Counted from the first letter of the stretch, positions 35,333-44,811 are shown. The stretch is DNA of 64,000 nucleotides from Sphingomonas sp. MA1305 (GCF_016107325.1 NZ_RCVT01000001.1:1240001-1304000), one strand, 5' to 3'. Made by a program: numbers and translations. The notes: generated by a model from the sequence alone, not told the origin.

Positions 35333-37135
35333 TCACGCCGCGCGGAACATCTCCGGCGGCAGCGCCATGATCGTCTCCGCACCGCCTTCGATCTTGCGGC
35401 GCAGCGCCCCCGCATCGGGCATGATCCGCTCGGCGAAGAAGCGCGCGGTGACGAGCTTGGCGTCGAGGAACGAAGCGTCGCCCTCCCCGGCCGCCTGCAC
35501 CGCCGCCGCCGCCCTGGCCATGCGCAGCCACATCAGGCCGACCGCGACGATACCGGTCAGGTGCATGTACGACACCGCGCCGGCACCGACATTCTCCGGG
35601 TTCTTCATGCCATTGGCCATGAACCACATGGTCGCCGCCTGCAGCTGGCCGAGCGCCTTCTCGAGCGCCTCGGCGATCACCGCCGTGGCCTCGTCGCCCT
35701 TGGCCGCCGCCGCTTCCTCGCCGACGATCTTGAAGAAGGCCTGCACCGCGCGGCCGCCCTTCTGGGCGAGCTTGCGGCCGACCAGGTCCATCGCCTGGAC
35801 ACCGTTGGTGCCTTCGTAGATCATCGCGATGCGGGCATCGCGGACATATTGCTCCATCCCCCATTCCTGGATGTAGCCGTGGCCGCCATAGACCTGCTGC
35901 GCGTTGGTCGCGACCTCATAGGCCTTGTCGGTGCCGACACCCTTGATGACCGGGGTGAGCAGACCGACGAGGTCGGCCGCCAGCTGGCGGTCCTCCTCGG
36001 TCGCGGCGTGGTGCTCGAGGTCGACCTGGAGCGCGCCCCACAGACAGAGCGCGCGCAGCCCCTCCGTCCACGCCTTGGCCTCCATCAGCATGCGGCGCAC
36101 GTCCGGGTGGACGAACAGCGTGTCGGCCTTTTCGTTCGGCTCCTTGGGGCCGGTCAGCGCGCGGCCCTGGCGACGGTCGCCGGCATATTGCACCGCATTC
36201 TGGTAGGCGACCTCGGCGACGCCGAGGCCCTGCAGGCCGACGCCGAGGCGCGCGGCGTTCATCATGATGAACATCGCGGCGAGGCCCTTCATCTCCTCGC
36301 CGACCAGCCAGCCCTTGGCGCCGTCATAATTCATGACGCAGGTCGAATTGGCGTGGATGCCCATCTTGTGCTCGATCGAGCCGCAGGTGACCGCGTTGCG
36401 CTCGCCGAGCGAGCCGTCGTCGTTGACCAGCACCTTGGGCACGACGAACAGGCTGATGCCCTTCGAACTGTCGGGCGCGCCCGGCGTCTTGGCGAGCACG
36501 AGATGAATGATGTTGTCGGTCAGGTCATGCTCGCCGGCCGAGATGAAGATCTTGGTGCCGGTGATCGCATAGCTGCCGTCCGCCTGCGGCTCCGCCTTGG
36601 TGCGGATCAGGCCGAGATCGGTGCCGCACTGCGGCTCCGTCAGGTTCATCGTGCCGCCCCATTCGCCCGACACCATCTTGGGGACGTACATCGCCTTCTG
36701 CTCGTCGGAGCCCTGCGCGAGCAGTGCAGCGATCGCACCATGGGTCAGGCCGGGATACATGGCGAAGGCCATGTTCGACGAGATCATATATTCCTGGAAC
36801 GCCGTCGAGACGACGTGCGGCATCCCCTGCCCGCCATATTCGGGCATGTTGCCGAGCGTCGCCCAGCCGCTCTCGACATATTGCTTGTAGGCGTCCTTGA
36901 AGCCGGCGGGCGTGGTGACGCTGCCGTCGTCGTGACGCGTGCAGCCTTCCTGGTCACCCGACTGGTTGAGCGGGAACAGAACCTCGGCGACGAAACGTCC
37001 ACCTTCTTCGAGTACCGCATCGACGACATCGGGCGTGGCCGCATCGAAGCCGGGCAGATTGGCGTAATTCTGCAGCCCGACGACGTGTTCGAGCACGAAC
37101 CGGGTGTCGCGGACGGGGGGCGTGTACTGGGGCAT
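35333..37135 (-). CDS. Acyl-CoA dehydrogenase with long C-terminal domain
   Basis: A 600-residue flavoprotein, longer than the 380-residue classical type. The N-terminal and middle ACAD domains contain NLTEPQCGTDLGLIRTKAEP and GTKIFISAGEHDL. QQVYGGHGYIQEWGMEQYVR and IYEGTNGVQAMD give the FAD and substrate site. The extra C-terminal domain (about 470-600) matches the subfamily that includes the 3-methylmercaptopropionyl-CoA dehydrogenase DmdC and related fatty-acyl enzymes. Chain length is not decided. The MerR gene 14 bases upstream on the same strand probably regulates it. Confidence 0.93.
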   Translation of the reverse strand: MPQYTPPVRDTRFVLEHVVGLQNYANLPGFDAATPDVVDAVLEEGGRFVAEVLFPLNQSGDQEGCTRHDDGSVTTPAGFKDAYKQYVESGWATLGNMPEYGGQGMPHVVSTAFQEYMISSNMAFAMYPGLTHGAIAALLAQGSDEQKAMYVPKMVSGEWGGTMNLTEPQCGTDLGLIRTKAEPQADGSYAITGTKIFISAGEHDLTDNIIHLVLAKTPGAPDSSKGISLFVVPKVLVNDDGSLGERNAVTCGSIEHKMGIHANSTCVMNYDGAKGWLVGEEMKGLAAMFIMMNAARLGVGLQGLGVAEVAYQNAVQYAGDRRQGRALTGPKEPNEKADTLFVHPDVRRMLMEAKAWTEGLRALCLWGALQVDLEHHAATEEDRQLAADLVGLLTPVIKGVGTDKAYEVATNAQQVYGGHGYIQEWGMEQYVRDARIAMIYEGTNGVQAMDLVGRKLAQKGGRAVQAFFKIVGEEAAAAKGDEATAVIAEALEKALGQLQAATMWFMANGMKNPENVGAGAVSYMHLTGIVAVGLMWLRMARAAAAVQAAGEGDASFLDAKLVTARFFAERIMPDAGALRRKIEGGAETIMALPPEMFRAA

Positions 37136-37149
37136 TTAGGGGCTTCCTC

Positions 37150-37569
37150 TCAGGCGTCCTGGGCGTGGACCGCTTCTACGACGGTCACGAATTCGGTCAG
37201 TTCGGCAATGGCGGCATCAATGTCCTGCTTCTGCCGTTCGAGCAGCGCGATGCGGCCGCGGCAGCGGTCGATCGTCGCCTGACGCTGGGCGCGGCGATTG
37301 TCGCCGACGTCGTACAGGTCGATCATCTCGCGGATCTCGCCGAGGCTGAAGCCGACGCGTTTGCCGCGCAGGATCCAGGCGAGCCGCGCCCGATCGCGAT
37401 GCGAATAGATGCGTTGCGTGCCGCGCCGTTCGGGGGCGATCAGCCCCTCGTCCTCATAAAAGCGTAGCGCGCGGGCGGTGACGCCGAACTCGTCCGACAG
37501 ATCGGAGATCGTATAGCTGTCGCGGTCGTCCCGCGGCGCGATCGGCGCATAGGCAGGCGTCAAATCCAT
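37150..37569 (-). CDS. MerR-family regulator of fatty-acid or leucine degradation type
   Basis: A 139-residue MerR protein. The winged helix-turn-helix (about residues 18-85: YTISDLSDEFGVTARALRFY, then EDEGLIAPERRGTQRIYSHR) is followed by a coiled-coil dimerisation helix (about 95-135). There are no effector-binding Cys residues as in metal sensors. Such MerR proteins commonly precede acyl-CoA dehydrogenase genes in proteobacteria (compare LiuR), and the dehydrogenase lies 14 bases downstream in the same operon. Confidence 0.9.
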   Translation of the reverse strand: MDLTPAYAPIAPRDDRDSYTISDLSDEFGVTARALRFYEDEGLIAPERRGTQRIYSHRDRARLAWILRGKRVGFSLGEIREMIDLYDVGDNRRAQRQATIDRCRGRIALLERQKQDIDAAIAELTEFVTVVEAVHAQDA

Positions 37570-37601
37570 GCCACGGCAGATAACTTACCTTTACGTCAAC
37601 G

Positions 37602-38096
37602 TCAACCGCCGCAGAGCGCCCGTCCGCCCGTCGCACGCAGTTGTGCGGCTTCGGAGGCGGCGGCGCTGATCCGGTCGACCGACAGGGCCGACAGGCTGGC
37701 GCGGCCGGTGCACAGCGAATCGCAGGCCGATGGCAGCGTCGCGGGGAAGACGATCCGCTCCCCGTCGGAGCGGGCGTCGAAGCGGCAGCCCCCAAAGCTC
37801 ACGCTCAGCGTTTCGCGGCGCTGGCGGGCGATGCCCGACGCGGCGCATCCCTGGCCTTCGCCATAGTCGACCAAGACGCCGACGCGCAGGCTGCCCGAAT
37901 TAGCGCCGACGACGCACAGCCGATCGGTATCGCGCGCCCAGGCGCCGACCAGACTGATCCGAGCCGGATCGGCGACGATACCGGCGGCGGTCGCCGCCCG
38001 TTCCAGCCGCGCGCCGGCCGTATCGCCACCCGCCGGCGCCTCCGGCTGGTGACAGCCGACGAGGAGCGACAGGGCGAGGAGCGCCAGACGCCTCAT
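37602..38096 (-). CDS. Lipoprotein of unknown function
   Basis: A 164-residue protein with a lipoprotein signal ([15 protein letters not shown], Cys15 as lipid-attachment site). The mature part contains six more Cys and beta-strand-rich stretches ([40 protein letters not shown]). I do not recognise the family. The ATG at 38096 overlaps the hisI stop by ATGA, so it is translated with hisI, an unusual partner for a lipoprotein. It is probably anchored in the outer or inner membrane facing the periplasm. Confidence 0.75.
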   Translation of the reverse strand: MRRLALLALSLLVGCHQPEAPAGGDTAGARLERAATAAGIVADPARISLVGAWARDTDRLCVVGANSGSLRVGVLVDYGEGQGCAASGIARQRRETLSVSFGGCRFDARSDGERIVFPATLPSACDSLCTGRASLSALSVDRISAAASEAAQLRATGGRALCGG

Positions 38097-38452
38097 GCGA
38101 CGGGCAGGAGCCGATCGCCGTCGATCCGCCGGTAGAAGCAACTGGCGGCGCCGGTATGGCAGGCGGGACCGGCCGGATCGGCGATGATCCAGATGGCGTC
38201 CTGATCGCAATCGATGCGCATCTCGACGACGCGGAGGACATTGCCCGAGGTCTCACCCTTTCGCCACAGCCGGCCGCGGCTGCGCGACCAGAAGGTCGCT
38301 TCCCCGCTCGCCTGCGTCGCCGCGAGCGCATCGGCATTCATGTGGGCGACCATCAGCGGGGCACCGGCACGGTCGACCACCACGGCGGTGACGAGGCCGG
38401 CGGCATCATATTTCGGATCGAGGACAAGCTCGGTTTCGCGCGGATCGGGCAT
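38093..38452 (-). CDS. hisI: Phosphoribosyl-AMP cyclohydrolase
   Basis: A 119-residue HisI without a fused HisE part. [38 protein letters not shown], the metal-binding DCDQDA and the C-terminal [11 protein letters not shown] with its zinc Cys residues are all present. It opens the purine ring of phosphoribosyl-AMP in the third step of histidine synthesis. No other his genes are in the window. The stop overlaps the lipoprotein start. Confidence 0.95.
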   Translation of the reverse strand: MPDPRETELVLDPKYDAAGLVTAVVVDRAGAPLMVAHMNADALAATQASGEATFWSRSRGRLWRKGETSGNVLRVVEMRIDCDQDAIWIIADPAGPACHTGAASCFYRRIDGDRLLPVA

Positions 38453-38548
38453 GCCGCGGGATTAGCGGGTCGGTAGATGAGCGTCACGGGGTTGTTAAGC
38501 GAGCGCTTCCCCCACCCGCTTGCGGGAGGGGCGACTGCCCTCCCCCAG

Positions 38549-38570
38549 CCCCTCCCGACAGCGGGAGGGG
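38549..38570. terminator. GC-rich hairpin between hisI and a small protein gene
   Basis: CCCCTCCCG (38549-38557) pairs perfectly with CGGGAGGGG (38562-38570), loop ACAG, 9 bases beyond the stop of the minus-strand gene at 38579. A related but imperfect block (CCCACCCGC, GCGGGAGGGGC) lies at 38513-38532. It probably terminates the small gene's transcript. Confidence 0.55.
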
Positions 38571-38578
38571 AGGTTCGG

Positions 38579-38830
38579 TCACTTGTGGTTACGGATCGCC
38601 TTGACCAGCGCCACCTTGTCCATCTTCGACCGCCCCTCGATGCCGATCTCCCGCGCCTCCTTCATCAGATCGGCCTTGCTGCGGTCTTCGAGATGCGTCG
38701 ATCGGTGGTCGAGCGAGCCGTTCGCCTTGGCATTGGCGATGCGGGCGGCTTTCTCCTTGGAATTCCCCTGCTTGCGCAGCTCCTCGTAGAGCGAATCGTC
38801 CTTGATCTGGCTGCCGTGATCCTTGGCCAT
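38579..38830 (-). CDS. Small two-part protein with KGG-like and SAP/Rho-N-like segments
   Basis: An 83-residue, highly charged protein with no signal peptide. The first half (DDSLYEELRKQGNSKEKAAR) resembles the ChaB/KGG-type stress-protein motif. The second half (RSKADLMKEAREIGIEGRSK, then MDKVALVKAIR) resembles a SAP or Rho N-terminal helix-extended-helix that can bind nucleic acid. Related proteins are annotated as Rho termination factor-like. It is likely a cytosolic nucleic-acid-binding protein, perhaps stress-induced; function is unproven. It is divergent from purF. Confidence 0.8.
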   Translation of the reverse strand: MAKDHGSQIKDDSLYEELRKQGNSKEKAARIANAKANGSLDHRSTHLEDRSKADLMKEAREIGIEGRSKMDKVALVKAIRNHK

Positions 38831-38952
38831 CGCGGGTCTCCTTGCGCCCGCTCAACGCCAGTCGTCCACGATCGGTCCGAAAAGCGTGACAAACACGCGA
38901 CAAATGCGTTTCGGCTGCCTATATGGCCGCTCGCACGACATCGGGCCGGGCC

Positions 38953-40410
38953 ATGCTGACCACTCATCCCTTCGACGACGACAAGCTGCGTGAAGAATGC
39001 GGCATCTTCGGTGTTTCCGGCAGCGACAGCGCCGCCGCGCTTGCCGCGCTCGGGCTGCACGCGCTGCAGCACCGTGGCCAGGAGGCCGCGGGAATCACCA
39101 GCTTCGACGGCACGCTGTTCCATACGCATCGCGCGATGGGGCATGTGGCGGGCAATTTCGACCGCGACGACGTGATCCGCGCGCTGCCGGGCAGTATCGC
39201 GGTCGGCCATGTCCGCTACTCGACGACGGGCGAGACCGCGCTGCGCAACGTCCAGCCGCTCTACGCCGATCTGTCGACCGGCGGCTTCGCGGTCGCGCAT
39301 AACGGCAACATCTCCAACGCGATGAAACTGCGTCGCGAGCTGGTCCGCCGTGGCTCGATCTTCCAATCGACCAGCGATACCGAGACGATCATCCATCTGG
39401 TCGCGACCTCGAGCTATCGTACATTGCTCGACCGCTTCATCGACGCGCTGAAGCAGATCGAGGGCGCCTATTCGCTGATCGTGACGACGCCCGAGGGGAT
39501 GATCGCCTGCCGCGATCCGCTCGGCATCCGGCCGCTGGTAATGGGGCGATTGGACGAGGCGATCATCTTCGCGTCGGAGACGGTGGCGCTCGACGTCTGC
39601 GGCGCGACCTTCGAACGACAGGTCGAGCCCGGCGAACTCGTCATCGTGCAGGGCAGCGAAATCCGTTCGATCAAGCCGTTCGCGCCGATGGCCCCGCGGC
39701 CCTGCATCTTCGAATGGGTTTATTTCAGCCGGCCCGATTCGATCGCAGGCGACCAGTCGGTCTATTCGGTGCGCAAGGAGATCGGTGCGCAGTTGGCGAT
39801 CGAGGCCCCGGTGGAGGCGGACCTGGTGATCCCGGTGCCCGATTCGGGCGTGCCGGCGGCGATCGGCTATGCGCAGCAATCGGGCATTCCGTTCGAGCTC
39901 GGCATCATCCGCTCGCATTACGTCGGCCGCACCTTCATCCAGCCGGGCGACAAGGTCCGCCACCTCGGCGTCAAGCTGAAGCACAATGCCAATCGCGCGC
40001 TGATCGAGGGCAAGCGCATCGTCCTGATCGATGATTCGATCGTGCGCGGGACGACCAGCCTGAAGATCGTGCAGATGATGCGCGATGCCGGCGCAGCGGA
40101 GATCCACATGCGGATCGCCAGCCCGCCGACGCGTCACAGCTGCTTCTACGGCGTCGACACGCCGGAGCGGGCGAAGCTGCTCGCGGCGAAGCTCGACGTC
40201 GGCGGCATGACCGATTTCATCCACGCCGATAGCCTGGCGTTCGTGTCGATCGACGGGCTGTACAAGGCGCTGGGCGAGGCGCAGCGTGCCGACATCCGCC
40301 CGAAATATTGCGACGCCTGCTTCACGGGCGACTATCCGACGACGCTGACCGATCATGACGACACCGGTCCCGTCGACCAGTTCGCGATGCTCGCCGAGCG
40401 GGTGAACTGA
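38953..40410 (+). CDS. purF: Amidophosphoribosyltransferase
   Basis: A 485-residue PurF. A short propeptide precedes the nucleophile Cys16 in REECGIFGV, followed by the glutaminase domain (HALQHRGQEAAGI, VGHVRYSTTG, AHNGNI). The phosphoribosyltransferase domain has the PRPP motif VLIDDSIVRGTTS. Four Cys (CDACF near the end and CICs elsewhere) leave an iron-sulfur site possible. It commits PRPP to purine synthesis. ATG 38953 puts Cys16 near the N-terminus; ATG 38923 is possible but less typical. An SDR gene follows after 5 bases. Confidence 0.96.
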   Translation: MLTTHPFDDDKLREECGIFGVSGSDSAAALAALGLHALQHRGQEAAGITSFDGTLFHTHRAMGHVAGNFDRDDVIRALPGSIAVGHVRYSTTGETALRNVQPLYADLSTGGFAVAHNGNISNAMKLRRELVRRGSIFQSTSDTETIIHLVATSSYRTLLDRFIDALKQIEGAYSLIVTTPEGMIACRDPLGIRPLVMGRLDEAIIFASETVALDVCGATFERQVEPGELVIVQGSEIRSIKPFAPMAPRPCIFEWVYFSRPDSIAGDQSVYSVRKEIGAQLAIEAPVEADLVIPVPDSGVPAAIGYAQQSGIPFELGIIRSHYVGRTFIQPGDKVRHLGVKLKHNANRALIEGKRIVLIDDSIVRGTTSLKIVQMMRDAGAAEIHMRIASPPTRHSCFYGVDTPERAKLLAAKLDVGGMTDFIHADSLAFVSIDGLYKALGEAQRADIRPKYCDACFTGDYPTTLTDHDDTGPVDQFAMLAERVN

Positions 40411-40415
40411 GCGCG

Positions 40416-41123
40416 ATGACCAAAACATTGGACGGCAAGCTCGCGCTGGTGACCGGCGCGAGCCGGGGGATCGGCGCCGCGACCGCGATCGCGCTGGCGG
40501 AAGCGGGCGCGCATGTTGTGCTGACCGCGCGTACCGCCAAGGATCTAGAGGCGGTCGAGGAGACGATCTTCCAGGCCGGCGGCTCGGCAACGATCGCGCC
40601 GCTCGACCTGACGCAGAGCGACGCGATCGCCCGACTGGCGACCGCGATCGGCGAGCGCTGGCAGGCGCTGGACGTGCTGGTGCTCAACGCGGCGATGCTC
40701 GGCAGCCTGTCGGCAGTGCCGGCGATCGACGCCAAGGAGTTCGCGCAGGTGCTGACGCTCAACGTCAGCGCACAGGCTGCGATGCTGGCGGCGTTCGATC
40801 CGATGCTGCGCAGGTCGGCGGGCGCGCGGGTGATCGGCCTGACGTCGAGCGTCGGCCGCACGCCCCGCGCCTATTGGGGCGCCTATGGCGCATCCAAGGC
40901 GGCGTTCGAGACATTGCTCGGCGCCTATGGCGACGAGACCGCGGAGATCAGCCGCATCCGCACCGCAATCGTCGATCCCGGCGCGACGCGGACCAAGATG
41001 CGGGCCCGCGCCTATCCGGGCGAGGACCCGCAGGCGGTCAAGGCGCCCGAGGTGGTGGCGGCGCGGATCGTGGCGCTGGCGAGCGACGGCTTCGATCCGG
41101 GCCATGTCGAACGGGTCGGCTGA
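40416..41123 (+). CDS. SDR-family oxidoreductase
   Basis: A classical SDR of 235 residues: VTGASRGIGAATA (residues 12-24), LNAAM in place of NNAG (90-94), Ser144/145, and catalytic Y157/K161 in YGASKAAF. It is cytosolic and NAD(P)-dependent; the basic residue RT after the second strand favours NADP. The gene begins 5 bases after the purF stop and is probably cotranscribed. The substrate is unknown, and a role in purine metabolism is not implied. Confidence 0.9.
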   Translation: MTKTLDGKLALVTGASRGIGAATAIALAEAGAHVVLTARTAKDLEAVEETIFQAGGSATIAPLDLTQSDAIARLATAIGERWQALDVLVLNAAMLGSLSAVPAIDAKEFAQVLTLNVSAQAAMLAAFDPMLRRSAGARVIGLTSSVGRTPRAYWGAYGASKAAFETLLGAYGDETAEISRIRTAIVDPGATRTKMRARAYPGEDPQAVKAPEVVAARIVALASDGFDPGHVERVG

Positions 41124-41129
41124 CCGGTC

Positions 41130-42323
41130 CTAGGCCTTGATCAGCGTGACCTGCGCGACGTCGATCCCGCCGCCGCGGAAGCCGCCCTCGCAATACATCA
41201 GATAATAGCGCCACAGGTCGCGGAAGCGCGCGTCGAGTCGTGCCGGCAGGCGCCCGGCCTTGTCGGCATTGTCGAAACGCTCGCGCCAGTGGCGCAGCGT
41301 CTGGGCATAGTCGAGCCCGAAGCCGTGACGATCGGTCCAGGCGAAGCCCCGTTCCTCGCACAGGGCGCGGAAGCGGCTTTCGGACAGCAGCATGCCGCCA
41401 GGAAAGATATAGCGCTGGATGAAGTCGACGCCGTTCGCATAGCGTTCGAAGATGTCGTCGGCGATGCTGATGTACTGGAGCGCGACGCGACCGCCGGGTT
41501 TCAGCACCCGGGCCAGCGTGTCGACATAGGCGGGCCAATAGGCCTGGCCGACCGCCTCGACCATCTCGATGCTCGCGACCGCGTCATAGCTGCCGGTGAC
41601 GTCGCGATAGTCGGTCAGCGACACCAAGACGCCGGGCAGTCCGCGCGCATCGACCGCCGCCTTCTGTTCGGTCGACAGGGTCAGGCCATGGACTTTGCGG
41701 CCGGCGGCCGCGGCGGTGGCGGCGAACGAACCCCAGCCGCAGCCGATCTCCAGGATCGTCTCGCCGGGACGGGTCGCGGTGCGGGCGAGGATCGCGTCGA
41801 GCTTGCGCTGCTGCGCCGTTTCCAGCGTGTCGCCACGGTCGTAGATCGCGCTCGAATAGGTCAGGCAGGCATCGAGCCATTCCCGGTAGAAGTCGTTGCC
41901 GAGATCGTAATGGTCGGCGATGTTGCGCCGCGCGCCGCCGCGGTCGTTGCGACGCAGGCGGTGCCAATGGCGCAGCGCCGCCCTGGGAATGCCGCCGGCC
42001 CGCGCCGTTCCGCCGAGCGAGGTGCGGTTGCGCATGAACAGGTCGAACAGCGGCACCGGGTCGGGGCTCGACCATTCGCCCGCCTCCCAGGCGCGATACC
42101 AGCCGACCGACCCTTCCGTCGCCAGCCGCAGCAGCGCACGCCAGCGGACGATGGTGACGATCGGCACCGGACCGGGGGCGCGGCCGCCGAGCAGCCGGTG
42201 CGTCCCGTCGGGCAGGCGCGCCTCGATCCCGCCGCTCGCCAGTCCGGCGTCGATCCGATCGAGCAGGCGGTGAAACGGAGGCGCGATCGTGCGGGACAGG
42301 AGGCCGGTCATCCGCGCGCTCAT
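41130..42323 (-). CDS. cfa: Cyclopropane-fatty-acyl-phospholipid synthase
   Basis: A 397-residue SAM-dependent CFA synthase. The N-terminal lipid-facing part is followed by HYDLGNDFYREWLDACLTYS, the classical start of the catalytic domain, the SAM motif ILEIGCGWGSFA, LSTEQ and the C-terminal YIFPGGMLLSESRF and YYLMYCEGGF. It adds a methylene bridge to unsaturated acyl chains in the inner membrane. The histone-deacetylase-like gene lies 29 bases upstream on the same strand, so the two form an operon. It converges with the SDR gene with 6 bases between stops. Confidence 0.94.
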   Translation of the reverse strand: MSARMTGLLSRTIAPPFHRLLDRIDAGLASGGIEARLPDGTHRLLGGRAPGPVPIVTIVRWRALLRLATEGSVGWYRAWEAGEWSSPDPVPLFDLFMRNRTSLGGTARAGGIPRAALRHWHRLRRNDRGGARRNIADHYDLGNDFYREWLDACLTYSSAIYDRGDTLETAQQRKLDAILARTATRPGETILEIGCGWGSFAATAAAAGRKVHGLTLSTEQKAAVDARGLPGVLVSLTDYRDVTGSYDAVASIEMVEAVGQAYWPAYVDTLARVLKPGGRVALQYISIADDIFERYANGVDFIQRYIFPGGMLLSESRFRALCEERGFAWTDRHGFGLDYAQTLRHWRERFDNADKAGRLPARLDARFRDLWRYYLMYCEGGFRGGGIDVAQVTLIKA

Positions 42324-42352
42324 GCCCGAGGATCGGGTCGGGCGAAAGACGG

Positions 42353-43249
42353 TCAGGCGAAGGCGGCGCCCAGGATTAGGATGGCATCGACGTGGCGGCG
42401 GGCGATCGCCAGCGCATCGTCGCCATAGCCGCCGCCGACCGTGCTGGCGAGCGGCGCCCCCGCCGCCTGCGACAGCCGCGCGACCAGCCGCTCCCGCCGG
42501 GCAAGGCCGTCGAGGCTGAGCGACAATCGGCCGAGCCGATCATCGGCGAAGGGATCGACCCCCGCCTGATAGAGGACCAGCTGCGGCCGGTGCTCGGCGA
42601 GGAAGGGCGTCAGCGTCTCTTCCAGCGTCGTCAAATAGGCCTCGTCGCCGAGCCCGTCGGCGAGCGGCACGTCGAGCGTCGAGCGCGCCTTGCGGGCGGG
42701 GAAGTTCTTTTCGGCGTGGATCGAATAGGTGACGATGCCGGGATGGCCCGCCAGCAAGGCGGCCGTGCCGTCGCCCTGGTGGACATCGGAATCGACGACG
42801 GCGAGCCGGTCGACCGTCCCCTCCTCGACCAGCCGGACCGCCGCCACCGCCAGATCGTTGAACACGCAATAGCCTGCCCCGGTGTCGGCGAGCGCATGAT
42901 GGCTGCCGCCGGCGGTATTGGCTGCGAAGCCGTGGCGCAGCGCCAGATGCGCCGCCAGCCAGGTGCCGCCCGGCACCGCCTGCGCGCGTGCCGCCACCTC
43001 CGGGGTCACCGGAAAGCCGATGCGCCGCGTCTTGAGCGGCGGGACCCGCGCCTCCAGCACCTCCGCGACATAGTCCGGGTCGTGAACCGCCTCCAGCCAG
43101 CGCGTCGGCATCGGATCGGGCGTGTGCCATTCGATCCGCCGCCCCTGCTCCAGCAACAGGTCGCGGATCAGGCCGTTCTTGTTCCAGCGGTAGGTCGATC
43201 GCGCCGGGGCGGGCGCGACATAGGCGGGATGATGGACGACGGCGATCAC
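42353..43249 (-). CDS. Histone-deacetylase-family hydrolase
   Basis: A 298-residue arginase/deacetylase-fold enzyme of the class II histone-deacetylase type found in bacteria (acetylpolyamine amidohydrolase or acetoin-utilisation-like). Visible are GGSHHA (the His pair), the zinc ligands in VVDSDVHQGDGTAAL, ADDRLG, and STVGGGYG with the active-site region. Natural substrates in bacteria are acetylated small molecules or proteins. I prefer GTG 43249 (AGGTGGC just before) over ATG 43297, which would overlap the divergent esterase start. It shares a transcript with cfa. Confidence 0.88.
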   Translation of the reverse strand: MIAVVHHPAYVAPAPARSTYRWNKNGLIRDLLLEQGRRIEWHTPDPMPTRWLEAVHDPDYVAEVLEARVPPLKTRRIGFPVTPEVAARAQAVPGGTWLAAHLALRHGFAANTAGGSHHALADTGAGYCVFNDLAVAAVRLVEEGTVDRLAVVDSDVHQGDGTAALLAGHPGIVTYSIHAEKNFPARKARSTLDVPLADGLGDEAYLTTLEETLTPFLAEHRPQLVLYQAGVDPFADDRLGRLSLSLDGLARRERLVARLSQAAGAPLASTVGGGYGDDALAIARRHVDAILILGAAFA

Positions 43250-43295
43250 GCCACCTAGGTAGGGCGCCACCGCAGGCTGCCCAAGGGACCCGTGC

Positions 43296-44285
43296 ATGAC
43301 CGACCCCGCCCCGTTCGTCCGCCCCGACGTTCGCGCCTTTCTCGATTATCTCGCCTCCGTTCCCGGCCCGCGCACGCACCAGATGACGCCCGAGGCGGCG
43401 CGACAGGTGTTCGTCGCGATGAAGGACGTCGCCGACTTGGCCGTCGGCGAGCTGGCGACGATGCGCGATCTTGCGATACCGGGGCCTGCGGGCACGATCC
43501 CCGCGCGCTTGTTCGACGCGCGCGAAAGCCGCGAGCCGGGCCCGGCGGTGGTGTTCTTCCACGGCGGCGGCTTCGTCATCGGCAACATCGATACGCACGC
43601 CAGCCTGTGCGCGGAGATCGCGCGGGTGCTCGACCTGCCGGTGATCTCGGTGGACTATCGACTCGCGCCCGAACACCGCTGGCCCGCGGCGCCGGACGAT
43701 TGCGAGGCGGCGGCGCGCTGGGTCGCCGGCAGCCCGGCCGCGCTTGGGCGCAGTGTCACCGCACTGGTGCTTGCCGGCGACAGCGCAGGAGGCACGCTGA
43801 CGATCGTTGCCGCGATGGATCTGCGCGATCGACCCGCGACGGTGCCGGTGATCCTGCAGGCACCGATCTATCCCGCGGCCGACACGTCGCGCCTCTATCC
43901 CTCGTTCGAGGAATTCGCCGACGGTTATCTGCTCACCCGCGACACGATGCTGTGGTTCGTCGACGCCTATCAGGCGGATATCGCCCATCCACGGGGATCG
44001 CCGCTCCTCGGCAACGTCGCCGGGCTGCCGCCGGCGGTGATCGTCACCGCAAGCCTCGATCCGATCCGCGACCAAGGCCGCGCCTATGCCGCGGCATTGG
44101 CGCAGGCCGGCGTGCCCGTCGTCTTCCGCGAGGCGGTGGGGACGATCCATGGCTTCGCGACGCTGCGCAAGGCGATCCCGTCGAGCCAAGGCGACGTCGC
44201 CGCCTATCTGGCGACGCTGAAGCCGGCGATCGTCGAGGCGGAAGCGGCGCGGGTACAACGCCAAGCCGCCGGAGCGGCGGCATGA
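43296..44285 (+). CDS. Hormone-sensitive-lipase-type esterase (alpha/beta hydrolase)
   Basis: A 329-residue cytosolic esterase of family IV. The oxyanion motif HGGGF (89-93), the nucleophile Ser163 in AGDSAGG, Asp in SLDPIRDQG and His in TIHGF complete the triad. [19 protein letters not shown] is characteristic. It hydrolyses short-chain esters; the natural substrate is unknown. Its stop overlaps the RppH start by ATGA. Confidence 0.92.
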   Translation: MTDPAPFVRPDVRAFLDYLASVPGPRTHQMTPEAARQVFVAMKDVADLAVGELATMRDLAIPGPAGTIPARLFDARESREPGPAVVFFHGGGFVIGNIDTHASLCAEIARVLDLPVISVDYRLAPEHRWPAAPDDCEAAARWVAGSPAALGRSVTALVLAGDSAGGTLTIVAAMDLRDRPATVPVILQAPIYPAADTSRLYPSFEEFADGYLLTRDTMLWFVDAYQADIAHPRGSPLLGNVAGLPPAVIVTASLDPIRDQGRAYAAALAQAGVPVVFREAVGTIHGFATLRKAIPSSQGDVAAYLATLKPAIVEAEAARVQRQAAGAAA

Positions 44286-44773
44286 GCAAGTCCGATCTAC
44301 CCTATCGCCCCTGCGCTGGCGTGATGCTGATCAACGCCGAAGGGCGGGTCTTCGTCGGCCAGCGGATGGATTCGACGCTGGAGGCCTGGCAGATGCCGCA
44401 AGGCGGGATCGACGCCGGCGAGGACGCGCTGACCGCCGCGATCCGCGAACTGGGCGAAGAGACGGGCGTCGTGCCGGATAAGGTGCAACTGATCGCCGAG
44501 GCGCCCGACGAGCTGTTCTACGACTTGCCCGACGATCTCGTCGGCAAGGTGTGGAAGGGCCAATGGCGCGGGCAGCGGCAGCGCTGGTTCCTGTTCCGCT
44601 TCCTGGGCCAGGACAGCGATATCGACATCGCGACGGAGCACCAGGAATTCCGCGCCTGGCGCTGGGCCGATCCGCAGGATCTGCCGGCGATGATCGTACC
44701 CTTCAAGACGGCGCTCTATGAGGCGGTGCTCGCCGCATTCCGGCCTCACCTCACCGCAAGCGAAAGATGGTAA
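44282..44773 (+). CDS. rppH: RNA pyrophosphohydrolase
   Basis: A 163-residue Nudix enzyme with the complete Nudix box (residues 41-64: [20 protein letters not shown], then TGVV). [17 protein letters not shown] and the [16 protein letters not shown] stretch are features of the RppH/NudH group, which removes pyrophosphate from RNA 5' ends to start decay. The start overlaps the esterase stop. The longest frame of the next gene starts within its last codons. Confidence 0.94.
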   Translation: MSKSDLPYRPCAGVMLINAEGRVFVGQRMDSTLEAWQMPQGGIDAGEDALTAAIRELGEETGVVPDKVQLIAEAPDELFYDLPDDLVGKVWKGQWRGQRQRWFLFRFLGQDSDIDIATEHQEFRAWRWADPQDLPAMIVPFKTALYEAVLAAFRPHLTASERW

Positions 44774-44811
44774 CGTTGCCTGCCGGATCGCGTCGCCTAG
44801 AGCCCGCGATC

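Noticed and set aside
38831..38952. Purine riboswitch upstream of purF
   Set aside because: The gap is only about 120 bases and no purine-aptamer core or paired arms were recognised.
42540..44264. A 574-codon frame across the deacetylase and esterase genes
   Set aside because: It is antisense to an esterase with a complete catalytic triad and out of frame with the deacetylase; composition is typical of a shadow frame.
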